39,762 bases of DNA from an uncultured Verrucomicrobiales bacterium (GCA_937969125.1 CALBVA010000014.1:1-39762); one strand, 5' to 3'. Shown: positions 31,751 to 39,762, counted from the first letter of the stretch. Notes: generated by a model from the sequence alone, not told the origin. Numbers and translations are program-made.

Positions 31751-33754
31751 TTACCAGTCCTGGGCGGCGCGACGGGGCGGGCGGCGGATGTAGCGGGGAG
31801 CCTTGCCACCGAAGTCGGCGTATTGGCGGAGGAGGCGGCGCGCGCGTTGTTGGGGAGTTTCGTTTTCCTTGGGCGGGTTTTCTTGGTCGAGTTTGGAAGG
31901 CTGAGGTTGCTTGGCCTGGTCTTGCGGTTTCTCTTGGTCCTCGTTGCCTTGTTGTCCCAGCTTATCGTCTTTCTTGTCTTCGCCGTTCTTGGGCTTGTCG
32001 GGCTGGTTGTTTTGATCTGTTTGATCTGTTTGATCTGACTGATCTGACTGATCTGATTCCTTTTGCTCACCGGGCTTTGTTTTGTCTTCACCCTCACCCT
32101 CGTTATTCTCCCCGTCCTCTCCTTTTTGATTCTTCTCCTTCTCTTCCTCGGACCTCTGCTTTTCCTCCTCAGACTTCTGCTTTTCCTCCTCAGACTTCTG
32201 CTTTTCCTCCTCGGACTTTGGCTGTTCCTCCTCAGACTTCTGCTGTTCCTCTTCGGACTTCTGCTGTTCGTTCTTTTTTTTCTCCTGCTCCTGCCTCTTC
32301 TTCAGAAGTTTCTCCACAATCGCTTTGTTTTCCGTGGCCTGTTGTGGATTTTCTGAAAGCTCGATCGCCTGCTGATAGTGCTCAATTGCTCCCTTCCAGG
32401 CTTTCACCTGTTGCTCGCCCTGCATGGTGCCACCGAGGTAATAAAGACTGTTCGCGAGTGAGTAGTGAGCTTGTTCCTGTCGGATAGTTTGGTCTGAGGG
32501 TAAGTTGGCCAGTGCAGAGCTGAATGAATCTGTTGCAGAGTCCCATTGCTTCGCCTCATAAGCTGCGGTGCCAGCAGCAAGGTGAAGTCTGGCCGCGCGT
32601 TCACCGGTGCTTTCTTCGGCTGCTTCATTAAAGGCCCGATAAGCGGCAGCAGGATCATTGTCCTCGAGGGCGGCTTTGCCATCTGCAATCAAGCCAGCCT
32701 CGGCAGGCGGCGTAGTGAGAAGACAGGCCGTAAAAACTACCGCGACTTTCGAGGCGGCATTGAAGGGAAGGCAACGGACCAGAATAGAACTCATGAGAAG
32801 GAGGAGACCCCCGAAAAGAAACCATGTATGGGCTGGCTTCGCAACCCGTTGATGGCGGGCTTCCTCTTCAAAGCGGTCCATTTCCATTAGGGCCGCATCG
32901 AGCTTGATGAGAAAGCTACGTCCGATCCCGCGCGAATAAACTCCATCAGTACGCTCGGCGAGGGTTTGCAAGGCCTCCTCATTGAGCTTGCTGAAGACGG
33001 GATTCCGGGAGCGATCACGGAACTTGCCATCAGCTTGGCGGGGATCCGGGATAAAGTCGCCCTCTTTCCCCATACCGAGGGCGTAGATGAAGACACCCTC
33101 CGATTTTGCAAAGTCGGCGGCTGCCTCCAGATTCGGGGAGGATTTCTCGCCGTCACTGAAGACGACCATGATGTTGTTTCGCTGATTGGTATCGACCAGC
33201 ATTTTGACTCCCTTGTTCACTGCTTCGGTGAGATTAGATCCGCCATTCGGGATGTCATTGGGAGTGAGCTGGGCCAGGGTATCTTCTACGAATGAGTGAT
33301 CGATGGTGAGTGGGGCCTGCACCAGAACATCACCGGAGAAGACGAGGACTCCGACGCGGTCAGCGGGGAAGCGTTCCAGAATTTCCAGCGCCGCTGCGCG
33401 CGCGGCCATTAGGCGGTTCGGCTCGATATCGGCGGTGAGCATACTGCGGGAGATATCGATACAGAAGAGGATGTTCCGCCCCTCGCTTTTAATCTCGATC
33501 CACTCTTCTCCGGACTCGGGTTCGGCGAAAGCAGTGATCAATCCAGCCACTCCGGTGAGGGCGAGACCGAGGGCGAGGAAGTGGGTCCAGGCAGGTCGGC
33601 GGGAGGTGAGGCGGTCTCGCAAGCGGGGGGCGACGAGCTTCTTCCATCGGTCGCCGCGCTTGATCCAAGCGAGCCAGGCGGCGAAGCCAAGGACGGGCGG
33701 AATGATCAGAAGGAGAAGCCATTCCGGCTTCGCAAAAGTCAGTGCAGCAATCAT
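31751..33754 (-). CDS. BatB-BatC fusion: vWA membrane protein with TPR and acidic repeats
   Basis: A 667-aa protein. Two N-terminal helices (EWLLLLIIPPVLGFAAWLAW; FLALGLALTGVAGLITAF) lead to a von Willebrand A domain with an intact MIDAS (DISRS, starting at Asp100). A closing helix (WFLFGGLLLLMSSILV) is followed by a second signal-like helix (VAVVFTACLLTTPPAEAG). TPR units follow (AAYRAFNEAAEESTGERAAR; YEAKQWDSATDSFSSAL; AIEHYQQAIELS). Next come six acidic 7-residue repeats (KSEEE type), a Ser/Asp/Gln tract and a basic end (YIRRPPRRAAQDW). vWA-BatB and TPR-BatC are separate genes in the classical cassette. Its start overlaps the BatA stop by 4 bp. Confidence 0.85.
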   Translation of the reverse strand: MIAALTFAKPEWLLLLIIPPVLGFAAWLAWIKRGDRWKKLVAPRLRDRLTSRRPAWTHFLALGLALTGVAGLITAFAEPESGEEWIEIKSEGRNILFCIDISRSMLTADIEPNRLMAARAAALEILERFPADRVGVLVFSGDVLVQAPLTIDHSFVEDTLAQLTPNDIPNGGSNLTEAVNKGVKMLVDTNQRNNIMVVFSDGEKSSPNLEAAADFAKSEGVFIYALGMGKEGDFIPDPRQADGKFRDRSRNPVFSKLNEEALQTLAERTDGVYSRGIGRSFLIKLDAALMEMDRFEEEARHQRVAKPAHTWFLFGGLLLLMSSILVRCLPFNAASKVAVVFTACLLTTPPAEAGLIADGKAALEDNDPAAAYRAFNEAAEESTGERAARLHLAAGTAAYEAKQWDSATDSFSSALANLPSDQTIRQEQAHYSLANSLYYLGGTMQGEQQVKAWKGAIEHYQQAIELSENPQQATENKAIVEKLLKKRQEQEKKKNEQQKSEEEQQKSEEEQPKSEEEKQKSEEEKQKSEEEKQRSEEEKEKNQKGEDGENNEGEGEDKTKPGEQKESDQSDQSDQTDQTDQNNQPDKPKNGEDKKDDKLGQQGNEDQEKPQDQAKQPQPSKLDQENPPKENETPQQRARRLLRQYADFGGKAPRYIRRPPRRAAQDW
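32009..32059. repeat. 9-bp tandem repeat, Asp-Gln-(Ser/Thr) coding
   Basis: Five or so copies of a degenerate 9-bp unit (TGATCTGAC / TGATCTGTT) encode the SDQSDQSDQTDQTDQ tract in the BatB-BatC tail. The tract is in frame, so copy changes would alter only the length of the protein tail. Confidence 0.7.
32143..32268. repeat. 21-bp tandem repeat, six units, in the BatB-BatC gene
   Basis: Six 21-bp units (CCTCCTCAGACTTCTGCTTTT and near copies) encode the 7-residue QKSEEEK/Q repeats of the acidic tail. Two adjacent units (32164-32184 and 32185-32205) are identical, which suggests recent slippage. Confidence 0.85.
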
Positions 33755-34785
33755 GGCATGGGGGGAGGATTGATGGCCTGATAACCGAGGAAGAGGAGTA
33801 GCAGGATGATAGAGGGTGCGACAAACCAGGGATAGAGTTCCTTCTTGGTCAGCCAGGTGTTTCGTTTGACCTCGGTTTTTTCCAGTTGGTCGATGCTGGT
33901 GAAGGCCTCCCGCAAGCCAGCATAACTTTTGGCGTGGTAGAATTCCCCCTTCGTGATTTCAGCGACCTGTTTGAGGGTGTCTGGATCGAATTCCTGTTGG
34001 TCACGATTGGCAAGACGACCCTGCGGGGTACCGATGGCAATCGTGTAAGTCTTGATACCGAGGTCGGCGACGAGCTTTGAGGCATCGACTGGTGAGAGCT
34101 GGCCGGAGTTACTTTTACCATCGGTGATGAGGACGATGATCTTACTCTTATTCTTCTCGAGGGCATCATTGTCCTTTGCGTCTTCGCGCTCCAGCTCCTC
34201 CAGCCGCTGACCAGCCGCCACGATGGCACTACCGATCGCGGTGCCGCTCTCCGTCTCGTTTTCGACCAGCGCGACATCCCGCAAGGTGAGTGAGAGGATC
34301 TCGTGATCCAGCGTAACCGGAGCGACGGTGTAGGGACGGGCGGCAAAGCTCACGATGCCAATCCGGTCATCCGGGCGACGCTTGATGAATTCGAGAATGA
34401 TTTTTTTAGCGGCATTGATGCGGCGTTCGAGGCCGGCCATGCGCCTGTTCGGGTCCGCAAAGTCGGGGGTATTCATCGAGAGTGAGGCATCCAGGGCAAT
34501 GAGGATATCGATGCCGCTGGCAGTGCGAGAGGTGCGGGTTTTCTGTTCCTGCGGGCGCGCCAGGCCGATGATGGCGGGGATTAAAAGCAGGGGCAGGATG
34601 ACGGGGCCAAAGCGGAAGGTGCGCTCTTTTGGCTTCCATCCCAGAGTGCCGAGGACACGAAGAGTGGGGAAATTGAGATACGAACGGGTGCCTAATTTGT
34701 GAGCGAGGAAAGCAAGTAAGGGAACGAGGAGCAGCAGGAGAAGCCACCAGGGTTCGGCGAGGACATAGTCGTTATAGAGCTTCAT
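33751..34785 (-). CDS. BatA-like von Willebrand A membrane protein
   Basis: A 344-aa inner-membrane protein. Two N-terminal helices (PWWLLLLLLVPLLAFLAHKL; GPVILPLLLIPAIIGLA) are followed by a vWA domain with MIDAS residues in DASLSMNT, then VLITDGKSNSG, and a C-terminal helix (LYPWFVAPSIILLLLFLGY). This is the BatA layout: the vWA domain faces the periplasm between membrane anchors. Partners are the BatB-BatC and BatD-BatE proteins downstream. The start overlaps the DUF4381 stop by 1 bp and the stop overlaps the next start by 4 bp, so the cassette is translationally coupled. Confidence 0.92.
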   Translation of the reverse strand: MKLYNDYVLAEPWWLLLLLLVPLLAFLAHKLGTRSYLNFPTLRVLGTLGWKPKERTFRFGPVILPLLLIPAIIGLARPQEQKTRTSRTASGIDILIALDASLSMNTPDFADPNRRMAGLERRINAAKKIILEFIKRRPDDRIGIVSFAARPYTVAPVTLDHEILSLTLRDVALVENETESGTAIGSAIVAAGQRLEELEREDAKDNDALEKNKSKIIVLITDGKSNSGQLSPVDASKLVADLGIKTYTIAIGTPQGRLANRDQQEFDPDTLKQVAEITKGEFYHAKSYAGLREAFTSIDQLEKTEVKRNTWLTKKELYPWFVAPSIILLLLFLGYQAINPPPMP

Positions 34786-35348
34786 CAGTTCACGGCGGGT
34801 TCCGGTAGTTCAGCGGCCGAGTGGAGGGTATGCAGAAGACTCTGCGAGCGCGTCAGGAAGTCACGGGCTCGCGATTCATCGATGGTGGACTTGGCATACT
34901 TGGCGTCATTGAGATCATCGAGGAGGGAAGTGACGGCCAGGGGGAGTGAGGGATTCCGCGCTTTGAACTCCTCGGTCGTTTCGTAGAGCGCGGGTTCGTT
35001 TTTCACTCCGGCAAGGTAGCCGCGAATGGCAAAAGACGCGTTTGAGGCGACCTGGGCGAGCGGCTTGTCCCCGCAGTCAGTCTCCAGCCTGGTGAGCGAG
35101 GCACTGGCGATGGCGTAGTGGTTTTTTTGCGGCTGGAGTGGAGGTGCGGCATCCTTGAGGGTGCGTTTGATGATCCAAATGAGCAAGGCGAGCAGCAGGA
35201 TCACGCCGAGTCCAATGAGGCCCCAAATCCACCAGGGAGTTCCGGGTAGGTAATCCTCGGGGGCGGGGAGCTCGTGAGCCAGTTTCGGGAGCTCGGGGAG
35301 TTCCGGGGGATTCGCCGATGCAGAGTCGGGTTCTAATTCTTCAGCCAT
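34785..35348 (-). CDS. DUF4381-family membrane protein of the Bat cassette
   Basis: A 187-aa protein with a Pro/Glu-rich N-terminus (PPELPELPKLAHELPAPEDY), one membrane helix (WWIWGLIGLGVILLLALLIW, about 39-60) and a soluble helical region (YAIASASLTRLETDCGDKPL; RARDFLTRSQSLLHTLHSAA). The pattern matches DUF4381, which occupies this position between DUF58 and BatA in many Bat operons. Function is unknown. It starts 11 bp after DUF58 and overlaps the BatA start by 1 bp. Confidence 0.85.
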   Translation of the reverse strand: MAEELEPDSASANPPELPELPKLAHELPAPEDYLPGTPWWIWGLIGLGVILLLALLIWIIKRTLKDAAPPLQPQKNHYAIASASLTRLETDCGDKPLAQVASNASFAIRGYLAGVKNEPALYETTEEFKARNPSLPLAVTSLLDDLNDAKYAKSTIDESRARDFLTRSQSLLHTLHSAAELPEPAVN

Positions 35349-35359
35349 GTTCGAGTGGA

Positions 35360-36256
35360 CTAGCGGCGATGCGCCCGGCGTTGGAAAAGTTGATGAAGGT
35401 CGGCGAGGTAATCATCGCGGGTGGAGATGATGGTGGAATCGATGGCGTGTTTTTTAAAGAACGCCGTCAGACCTTCGCGGTATCTTTTGGAGAGTTTCGT
35501 CATGCCCATGCGGGTGTTGGCGTTCGAAGTGTTGACGAGAATCTCCTGCCCGGTTTCGGGATCACGCAGATAGACCTTCCCGACATCAGGGAGGTGTTTC
35601 TCCAGCGGGTCGACGAGCGGGAGGGCAATGAGATCGTGCTGGCGGGCGAGCGAGCCGAGAGGCTTTTCGAACCCCCAGTCGATAAAATCAGAGATCATGA
35701 AAACGAGGCCTTTCCTCTTCAAAGTCTGAAGGAGGAATTTCGCAGCTTCCGAAATCGAGGTTCCAGGGGCAGCTGGTTTCGTGGTGAGAATTTCGCGGAC
35801 CGCACGAAGGACTGATTTTCCGCCTTTCGCGGGTGGGAGATAGAGGATGGGCTCCTTGGCAAAGAGGAGAAGGCCAACTTTGTCCCCATTATAGCGTGCG
35901 CTGAATCCGAGGAGGGCGGCCAGCTCTGCAGCGCGCTCACGCTTGCTTAGAAAATTGCTCCCGTATTCCGTAGAGGCGGATATATCCACCGCGAGGATTA
36001 CCGAGAGCTCCCGCTCCTCGCGAAACTTCCGGATGTAGGGAACCTGGCTGCGCGCGGTGACATTCCAATCAATGAAGCGAACCTCATCGCCTGGTTGGTA
36101 TTCGCGAAACTCATCAAAATCCAGTCCCTGACCACGAAAGGACGAATGATAATCTCCGGAGAAAACCTCCGAAGCGAGGCGACGGGCACGGATCTCAAGC
36201 CGCCGGACCCGGCGCATGACTTCCTCGATGCTTTCTTCCTCGTTGATCTCCTCCAT
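35360..36256 (-). CDS. DUF58 protein of the Bat cassette
   Basis: A 298-aa soluble protein. The DUF58 signature is clear (FDEFREYQPGDEVRFIDWNV, followed by TARSQVPYIRKFREERELSV), then a vWA-like part with DISAS as the metal-site remnant and FMISDFIDWGFEKPLG. It is the first gene of the cassette. In most genomes a MoxR-type AAA+ ATPase gene sits directly upstream of DUF58; here the upstream gene is an unrelated outer-membrane barrel with its own terminator, so moxR must be elsewhere or absent. A promoter is expected at 36257-36309. Confidence 0.93.
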   Translation of the reverse strand: MEEINEEESIEEVMRRVRRLEIRARRLASEVFSGDYHSSFRGQGLDFDEFREYQPGDEVRFIDWNVTARSQVPYIRKFREERELSVILAVDISASTEYGSNFLSKRERAAELAALLGFSARYNGDKVGLLLFAKEPILYLPPAKGGKSVLRAVREILTTKPAAPGTSISEAAKFLLQTLKRKGLVFMISDFIDWGFEKPLGSLARQHDLIALPLVDPLEKHLPDVGKVYLRDPETGQEILVNTSNANTRMGMTKLSKRYREGLTAFFKKHAIDSTIISTRDDYLADLHQLFQRRAHRR

Positions 36257-36309
36257 ATGCTGGTTGTTGTCCCCGTCGTTTTAGAGGGAAGGGACAGGCC
36301 AGGGAAATG

Positions 36310-36343
36310 AAAAAGCCGCCCCCGGTAAGATGAGGGCAGCTTT
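36310..36343 (-). terminator. Intrinsic terminator of the Met/His-rich barrel gene
   Basis: On the minus strand AAAGCTGCCC pairs with GGGCGGCTTT (one G-U pair) around a loop of about 12 nt and runs into five T residues. It lies 27 bp past the barrel gene stop and separates that gene from the Bat cassette. Confidence 0.8.
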
Positions 36344-36369
36344 GTTGAGATGATCTGTGTCAGTCGTCC

Positions 36370-37332
36370 TTAAAAGGCAAAACGCACCCCGGCAGTTAGG
36401 GACCAATCGTTCCCGAGTTGCGGTCCATCGAGGTCCTGCCAAAGAGTTTGGCCAAATTCGAGGCCCGCATTGATCCCGGTATTAGGGTCGGAGTAGTTCA
36501 ACCCGAAGGCCAGATCCAGGCGGGTGCCGCCACGCAGGTCCGGGCGGGCGGTTGGGACGGGGAGTGGGAGGAGGTCCTCGTCACGCCCTTCAATATTGTC
36601 CCAGTCAGTGAGGGTGGCTCGCAGGGAAAGGGAGAAATTGTCTCCAAGGGGCTTGGCGATCCAACCGGTCAGTTCGTAGCGGTCGCCGAGCTTGTAACCC
36701 TGCGAATTCGAATCGAGGTAGAACTTTCCTCCCAGCTGCGCACCGAAGGACCAGTGGTCGGTGAAGCTGCGATAGGTCAGGGTGGGGGCGAGACCCCAGC
36801 TGCCGGAGCCCAGCTGCATGGGGTAAGGTAGGCGGGTTTCGCCGGGGCCGGGAATGAAATCCTCCTCCTCGATATCGGCAGTAGGCAGGATCAGTCCGAG
36901 ACCGGCGTGGAAGTTGTCATCCAGTCGGAGCAGCGCGCCGATGGAGCTGTCACCCAGTCCGCGCGAGGTTGTTTTAAAGTTGAGACCGTCACGGCGGACG
37001 TGGTTCATCGAGAGTTCGACGAGGTTGATCATCGCCATGAAGGTGAGGCGATCGGACGGGGCATACATTAACCCGAACATGTGCATTTCCATGTCCATAT
37101 CGGTAGGGGTGACGCCGAAGCCGGCATCGTGCACCTGGCTGTCACTGAGCGAATCACTGCCGCTGAAGTTTTCATTCATCTGCATGAACATGTAGCGGTA
37201 GGAGACCATGAGCTTTCCCTCGCTGTGGAGGTGGTCACCCATCACGCCGATGGGGCCGTAGTGATCAGCTCGCTGTTGGCCGGTGGCGGCGATGGAGGAA
37301 GCGAGAAGAAGAGAAAGTGTAGTGAGTTTCAT
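36370..37332 (-). CDS. Met/His-rich outer-membrane barrel, possibly copper-linked
   Basis: A 320-aa exported protein with signal peptide MKLTTLSLLLASSIAATGQQ. The mature start GVMGDHLHSEGKLMVSYRYM, the Met-rich FMQMN and DMDMEMHMFGLMYAPSD, then VELSMNHVRRDG, match a family I recall in Planctomycetes and Verrucomicrobia, often near copper genes. Alternating strands follow and the protein ends in GVRFAF, a terminal-Phe barrel signature. Met and His clusters suggest a soft-metal role, by inference. It follows the Cys-pair membrane protein by 132 bp and is closed by the terminator at 36310-36343. Confidence 0.7.
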   Translation of the reverse strand: MKLTTLSLLLASSIAATGQQRADHYGPIGVMGDHLHSEGKLMVSYRYMFMQMNENFSGSDSLSDSQVHDAGFGVTPTDMDMEMHMFGLMYAPSDRLTFMAMINLVELSMNHVRRDGLNFKTTSRGLGDSSIGALLRLDDNFHAGLGLILPTADIEEEDFIPGPGETRLPYPMQLGSGSWGLAPTLTYRSFTDHWSFGAQLGGKFYLDSNSQGYKLGDRYELTGWIAKPLGDNFSLSLRATLTDWDNIEGRDEDLLPLPVPTARPDLRGGTRLDLAFGLNYSDPNTGINAGLEFGQTLWQDLDGPQLGNDWSLTAGVRFAF

Positions 37333-37464
37333 TGTACGATAAGTTTAGTAATTCTAGAGATGCGGGCATAATTCACCCGCGAGGTGGAGGTGGGACGAGT
37401 CCGCGCTCTGAGTCTGTGACAGAGGCGGGCGGGGATCCGGATGAGACGGATCTGTCTGGCGGAA

Positions 37465-37878
37465 TTACGCGACTTTCGGCGGAGGCGTGGGTAGTTCGTG
37501 AATCACGGACTGGAAGCGGGCAGCAGCAGTAAGGCTGAGAAAGCGATATTGCGATGGCGGAAAGACGGCAGGTTGCTTCGTGATGGAAGCGGGTGAGAAG
37601 AGCTTGGAGGATTCTTTTTCACTTTGGCGGAGCGGATTTTCCTCCTGTTCTTTTTGGTCAGCAGCGGCCATCGCTTCGCAAATCTCACAGGGATGCTCGC
37701 CGGAGAAGGTGTCATTCAAGGCCTCCTCAAATCCCATCTCGGATGTCCGATCTGAGATCATGGTCATCCAAGCGTATCCCTGCACCGCGGCACGGTCCAG
37801 GCCACCTAGCGCAATGAGCGCGAGGACCAGGGCAAGCCGGCCAAGGTGAAGAAATGCGTTGGTGCGGTGGATGATCAC
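37465..37878 (-). CDS. Small membrane protein with HPCEIC motif
   Basis: A 137-aa protein from a GTG at 37878 that overlaps the stop of the upstream TPR gene by 4 bp. One N-terminal helix (FLHLGRLALVLALIALGGLD) is followed by AAVQGYAWMTMI, then an exported-looking region with a single GEHPCEICEAM motif and a charged, Pro-rich tail. The layout of helix plus HPCxxC resembles DUF2946-like small proteins found near copper and heavy-metal genes. I cannot name a function. The Met/His-rich barrel downstream and the coupling to the TPR gene suggest a joint envelope role. Confidence 0.65.
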   Translation of the reverse strand: MIIHRTNAFLHLGRLALVLALIALGGLDRAAVQGYAWMTMISDRTSEMGFEEALNDTFSGEHPCEICEAMAAADQKEQEENPLRQSEKESSKLFSPASITKQPAVFPPSQYRFLSLTAAARFQSVIHELPTPPPKVA

Positions 37879-39762
37879 TTTTGGTAATCTTTTAACTTCT
37901 GAAGTGCCTCGGGGGTGCCGATAGCGCGGAGGGTCGAGATAATTTTGGCCTTGGCTGCTTTTTTCTGTTTGGCGGATTTGGCGTAAAGGCTCTCGACAAT
38001 GACGTAGTGCCTGAGCGCTTCCTGGGGTTTGTCGTCCGCGATGTCAATATCTCCGGCGTGCATTCTCAGCTGCACATCCAGTTCGCCCTGTGGGCGGATT
38101 TTTAGCGCATCCGAGGTGGCTTCGCGGGCTTCCACATATTTTTTGAGGCCGGTGAGAGCTCGAGATTTGAAGTAAAGAGCTTCAGCTTTGCGGTAGGCAT
38201 TCTCCTCGGTGGCGAGCAGCTTGTCAGCTGCCATGAGGGCGGATTTGTAATTTTGTGTTTCCAGCGAGGAGATGGCGAAGAGTTTCCAAATGAGCTTTGC
38301 GGCGGGTTTGCTCTCGTCCTTCAGGCCCTCATTGAGGAAGGGCCAGGCGCGCTGGTGCTGACCTTCCTTCGAGAGGGTCGCACCGAGCCAAGTGAGGATG
38401 GGGGAGGGGAGTTTGGTTGATTTGGAGACCCGGCGGAGGTCATTGATCTCCTTTTCGAGAAGTTTGATGTCTTCGGCTTGGTAAGCGGCTCGGATAAGGA
38501 GTGGTCCAACTTTTGGTGAGTAGGTTTTTCGGTCGAGCTCGCGGGCCTTCTTGAAAAATGGAACGGCCTTTTTGGAATTCTTCAGACGGTAGTGATTCCA
38601 TCCGAGCCAGAAATTCGCCGAGGCCTCGGTGGCACGATCGAGTTTCGGAAGAAGAAGAATTTTTTCCTGAAGGGTAGCGAAGTTTTTCCAATCCTTCTTT
38701 TCCTGATAGACGGCGGAGAGGCGAAGTAAGATGATACGCTTGAGCTTCGCGTCGCCGGTAGCGGCGAGGACTTTTTGGTAGTCGTCCAGAGCTTCGGATT
38801 CACGGCCTTTCGTAGTGAGTAATTCAGCCCGGTCGAGGCGGAGCTGGGTGGCCTGTTTGCTTTTTGGGAAGCTTTTGACAAAGGCGTCGATGGCAGCCAG
38901 CGCGCCACGTTCATTCTTCAGAGCGAGCTGGGACTTGGCGACGTGGTAGCGGACTCCGAGTTGGTTGGATGGATCAACGGCCTTGAGATCGAGGAGGCGG
39001 TAGTGATCGATAGCTTTCTGATGCTGCTTTTTCGCGTAGTAGTGCTCGGCGATGAGAAGGCGCGCGGAGTGGATGCGGGCATCCTTGGCATGCTTTTTAC
39101 CGTAGGTTTTTAAAAAGGCCTCGGCGGTCTTGGGAAAGCGAGCGGGGTTCTTCTCGTGATCACGGACGAGGATGCGGTATGCGGCGGAAATACTGTTCGC
39201 GGAGCCTGGTGAGAGCTTGGAGATCTTCGCGGAGAGGGCTAGGACTTGTTCATCTTGCCCTAAGGCTTCGTGCGATTTCGCGGCCATGATGAGGCGTTGG
39301 AGTTCGCTTTCTTTTTTTAGGCCGAAGTCGCCTTTCCGAAAGGCGCTGATGACCTTTTTCCACTCCTTGTCCTGATAGTGCAGGTTCATCAGCGCGAGTT
39401 GAGTTTGGCCGCGCAGCTTCTTGAGGCCGGGTTCGTCGAGAGCCTTAGCAAACCATTTTTTTGTGAGAGCTTTGTCACCGAGTTTTTCCGCGGTCAATGC
39501 TGCCTGCAGGGTGGCGTCGGATCGGATTTCTTTCTTCGGAGAGGTCGCGAGCCGGGCGAATTGCTCATGGGCCTGACGGTGGCTTTGGCTGGATTGGTAG
39601 AGTCGAGCAAGCGATAGGCGTGCTGTTTCTTCGAAGGGGTTACCCTTGTCATCAATGACCGCCTTCAGGGCGAGAAGGAGGGATCCTTTGTTGCCGGTCT
39701 TTTGAAAGCAGAGAGCCCGGCGATAAAGAGCTTCATGTCGGACTTGGGCATCCTTGGTCGTA
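37875..39762 (-). CDS. Tetratricopeptide-repeat protein, N-terminus beyond the window
   Basis: The frame is open from the right edge (628 residues visible) to the stop at 37875, so the gene is cut off at its 5' end. An in-frame TTG at 39497 is not a believable start because the TPR pattern continues upstream (RHEALYRRALCFQ, FEETARLSLARLYQ). About 15 TPR units are visible, e.g. HYYAKKQHQKAIDHYRLLDL, LRLDRAELLTTKGRESEALD and FWLGWNHYRLKNSKKAVPFF. No enzymatic domain is seen. It is likely an exported or periplasmic scaffold. Its stop overlaps the start of the HPCEIC protein by 4 bp. Confidence 0.85.
   Translation of the reverse strand, partial: TTKDAQVRHEALYRRALCFQKTGNKGSLLLALKAVIDDKGNPFEETARLSLARLYQSSQSHRQAHEQFARLATSPKKEIRSDATLQAALTAEKLGDKALTKKWFAKALDEPGLKKLRGQTQLALMNLHYQDKEWKKVISAFRKGDFGLKKESELQRLIMAAKSHEALGQDEQVLALSAKISKLSPGSANSISAAYRILVRDHEKNPARFPKTAEAFLKTYGKKHAKDARIHSARLLIAEHYYAKKQHQKAIDHYRLLDLKAVDPSNQLGVRYHVAKSQLALKNERGALAAIDAFVKSFPKSKQATQLRLDRAELLTTKGRESEALDDYQKVLAATGDAKLKRIILLRLSAVYQEKKDWKNFATLQEKILLLPKLDRATEASANFWLGWNHYRLKNSKKAVPFFKKARELDRKTYSPKVGPLLIRAAYQAEDIKLLEKEINDLRRVSKSTKLPSPILTWLGATLSKEGQHQRAWPFLNEGLKDESKPAAKLIWKLFAISSLETQNYKSALMAADKLLATEENAYRKAEALYFKSRALTGLKKYVEAREATSDALKIRPQGELDVQLRMHAGDIDIADDKPQEALRHYVIVESLYAKSAKQKKAAKAKIISTLRAIGTPEALQKLKDYQK

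Noticed and set aside
32143..32268. Regular repeats resembling a CRISPR array
   Set aside because: Units are 21 bp with no unique spacers and lie in frame within a protein gene.
32063..32356. Leu-rich frame resembling a membrane protein, antisense to the acidic repeats
   Set aside because: Produced by the reverse reading of Glu/Lys/Ser repeats in the BatB-BatC gene.
39495..39497. TTG at 39497 as the start of the TPR protein
   Set aside because: The frame and the TPR pattern continue without a stop to the window edge, so the gene is truncated and does not start here.

Overview
The window looks like a chromosomal segment from a free-living bacterium of the phylum Verrucomicrobiota (PVC group). 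This is inferred from gene content, not from a marker gene. The pointers are a ThuA/DUF1080 (3-keto-disaccharide hydrolase) exoprotein, a secreted GH29 fucosidase, an SHD1-domain secreted protein, a Lys/Ala histone-H1-like tail fused to a DksA-type domain, a permease-DtxR fusion of the kind known from Chlamydia, and signal peptides with outer-membrane barrels. The DNA is moderately GC-rich and densely coding. I see no tRNA, rRNA, IS element, phage gene or CRISPR array.

Layout. 1-417 is non-coding, with hairpins and a terminator. 418-3219 (+) is a secreted ThuA-ThuA-DUF1080 protein. 3294-8202 (-) is a five-gene metal-uptake operon: lipoprotein SBP, ATPase, permease-DtxR fusion, outer-membrane barrel, second permease. 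It has a leaderless-looking promoter overlapped by a palindrome. 8513-10600 (-) is thiC, behind a TPP-riboswitch-like leader with an attenuator-type terminator. 10893-12827 (+) is murJ with a large extra periplasmic segment. 12841-15180 (-) holds an RbsD/FucU-like protein, pheA and scpB. 15369-16268 (+) is the H1-like/DksA protein. 16505-17617 (-) is a DEAD-box helicase. 17961-21480 (-) reads as one block: a duplicated-module secreted protein, ogt, a 61-aa membrane ORF with a non-ATG start, and engB. 21548-26091 (-) holds the fucosidase, the SHD1/alpha-beta protein, rpe and a TPR/STN-like exported protein.

On the right, 26279-29399 (+) carries lexA, a MauE/DoxX-like membrane protein, pyrF and an MBL-fold hydrolase. 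29396-36256 (-) is a compact Bat (Bacteroides aerotolerance-type) cassette: DUF58, DUF4381, BatA, a BatB-BatC fusion and a BatD-BatE fusion, with no moxR next to it. 36370 to the right edge (-) carries a Met/His-rich outer-membrane barrel, a small Cys-pair membrane protein and a long TPR protein that runs off the window.

Working together. The clearest system is the metal operon. Its gene order matches chlamydial ytgA-B-CR-D, with an outer-membrane barrel inserted by translational coupling. It therefore encodes proteins for both membranes plus a built-in repressor domain. The Bat cassette is a complete envelope vWA/TPR module in which four ancestral exported proteins have been merged into two. 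Most other genes are housekeeping (thiamine, phenylalanine, pyrimidine and pentose-phosphate metabolism, peptidoglycan precursor flipping, chromosome segregation, ribosome assembly, DNA repair, SOS). Starts were chosen mainly from family N-termini and signal peptides, because clear Shine-Dalgarno sequences are uncommon here.
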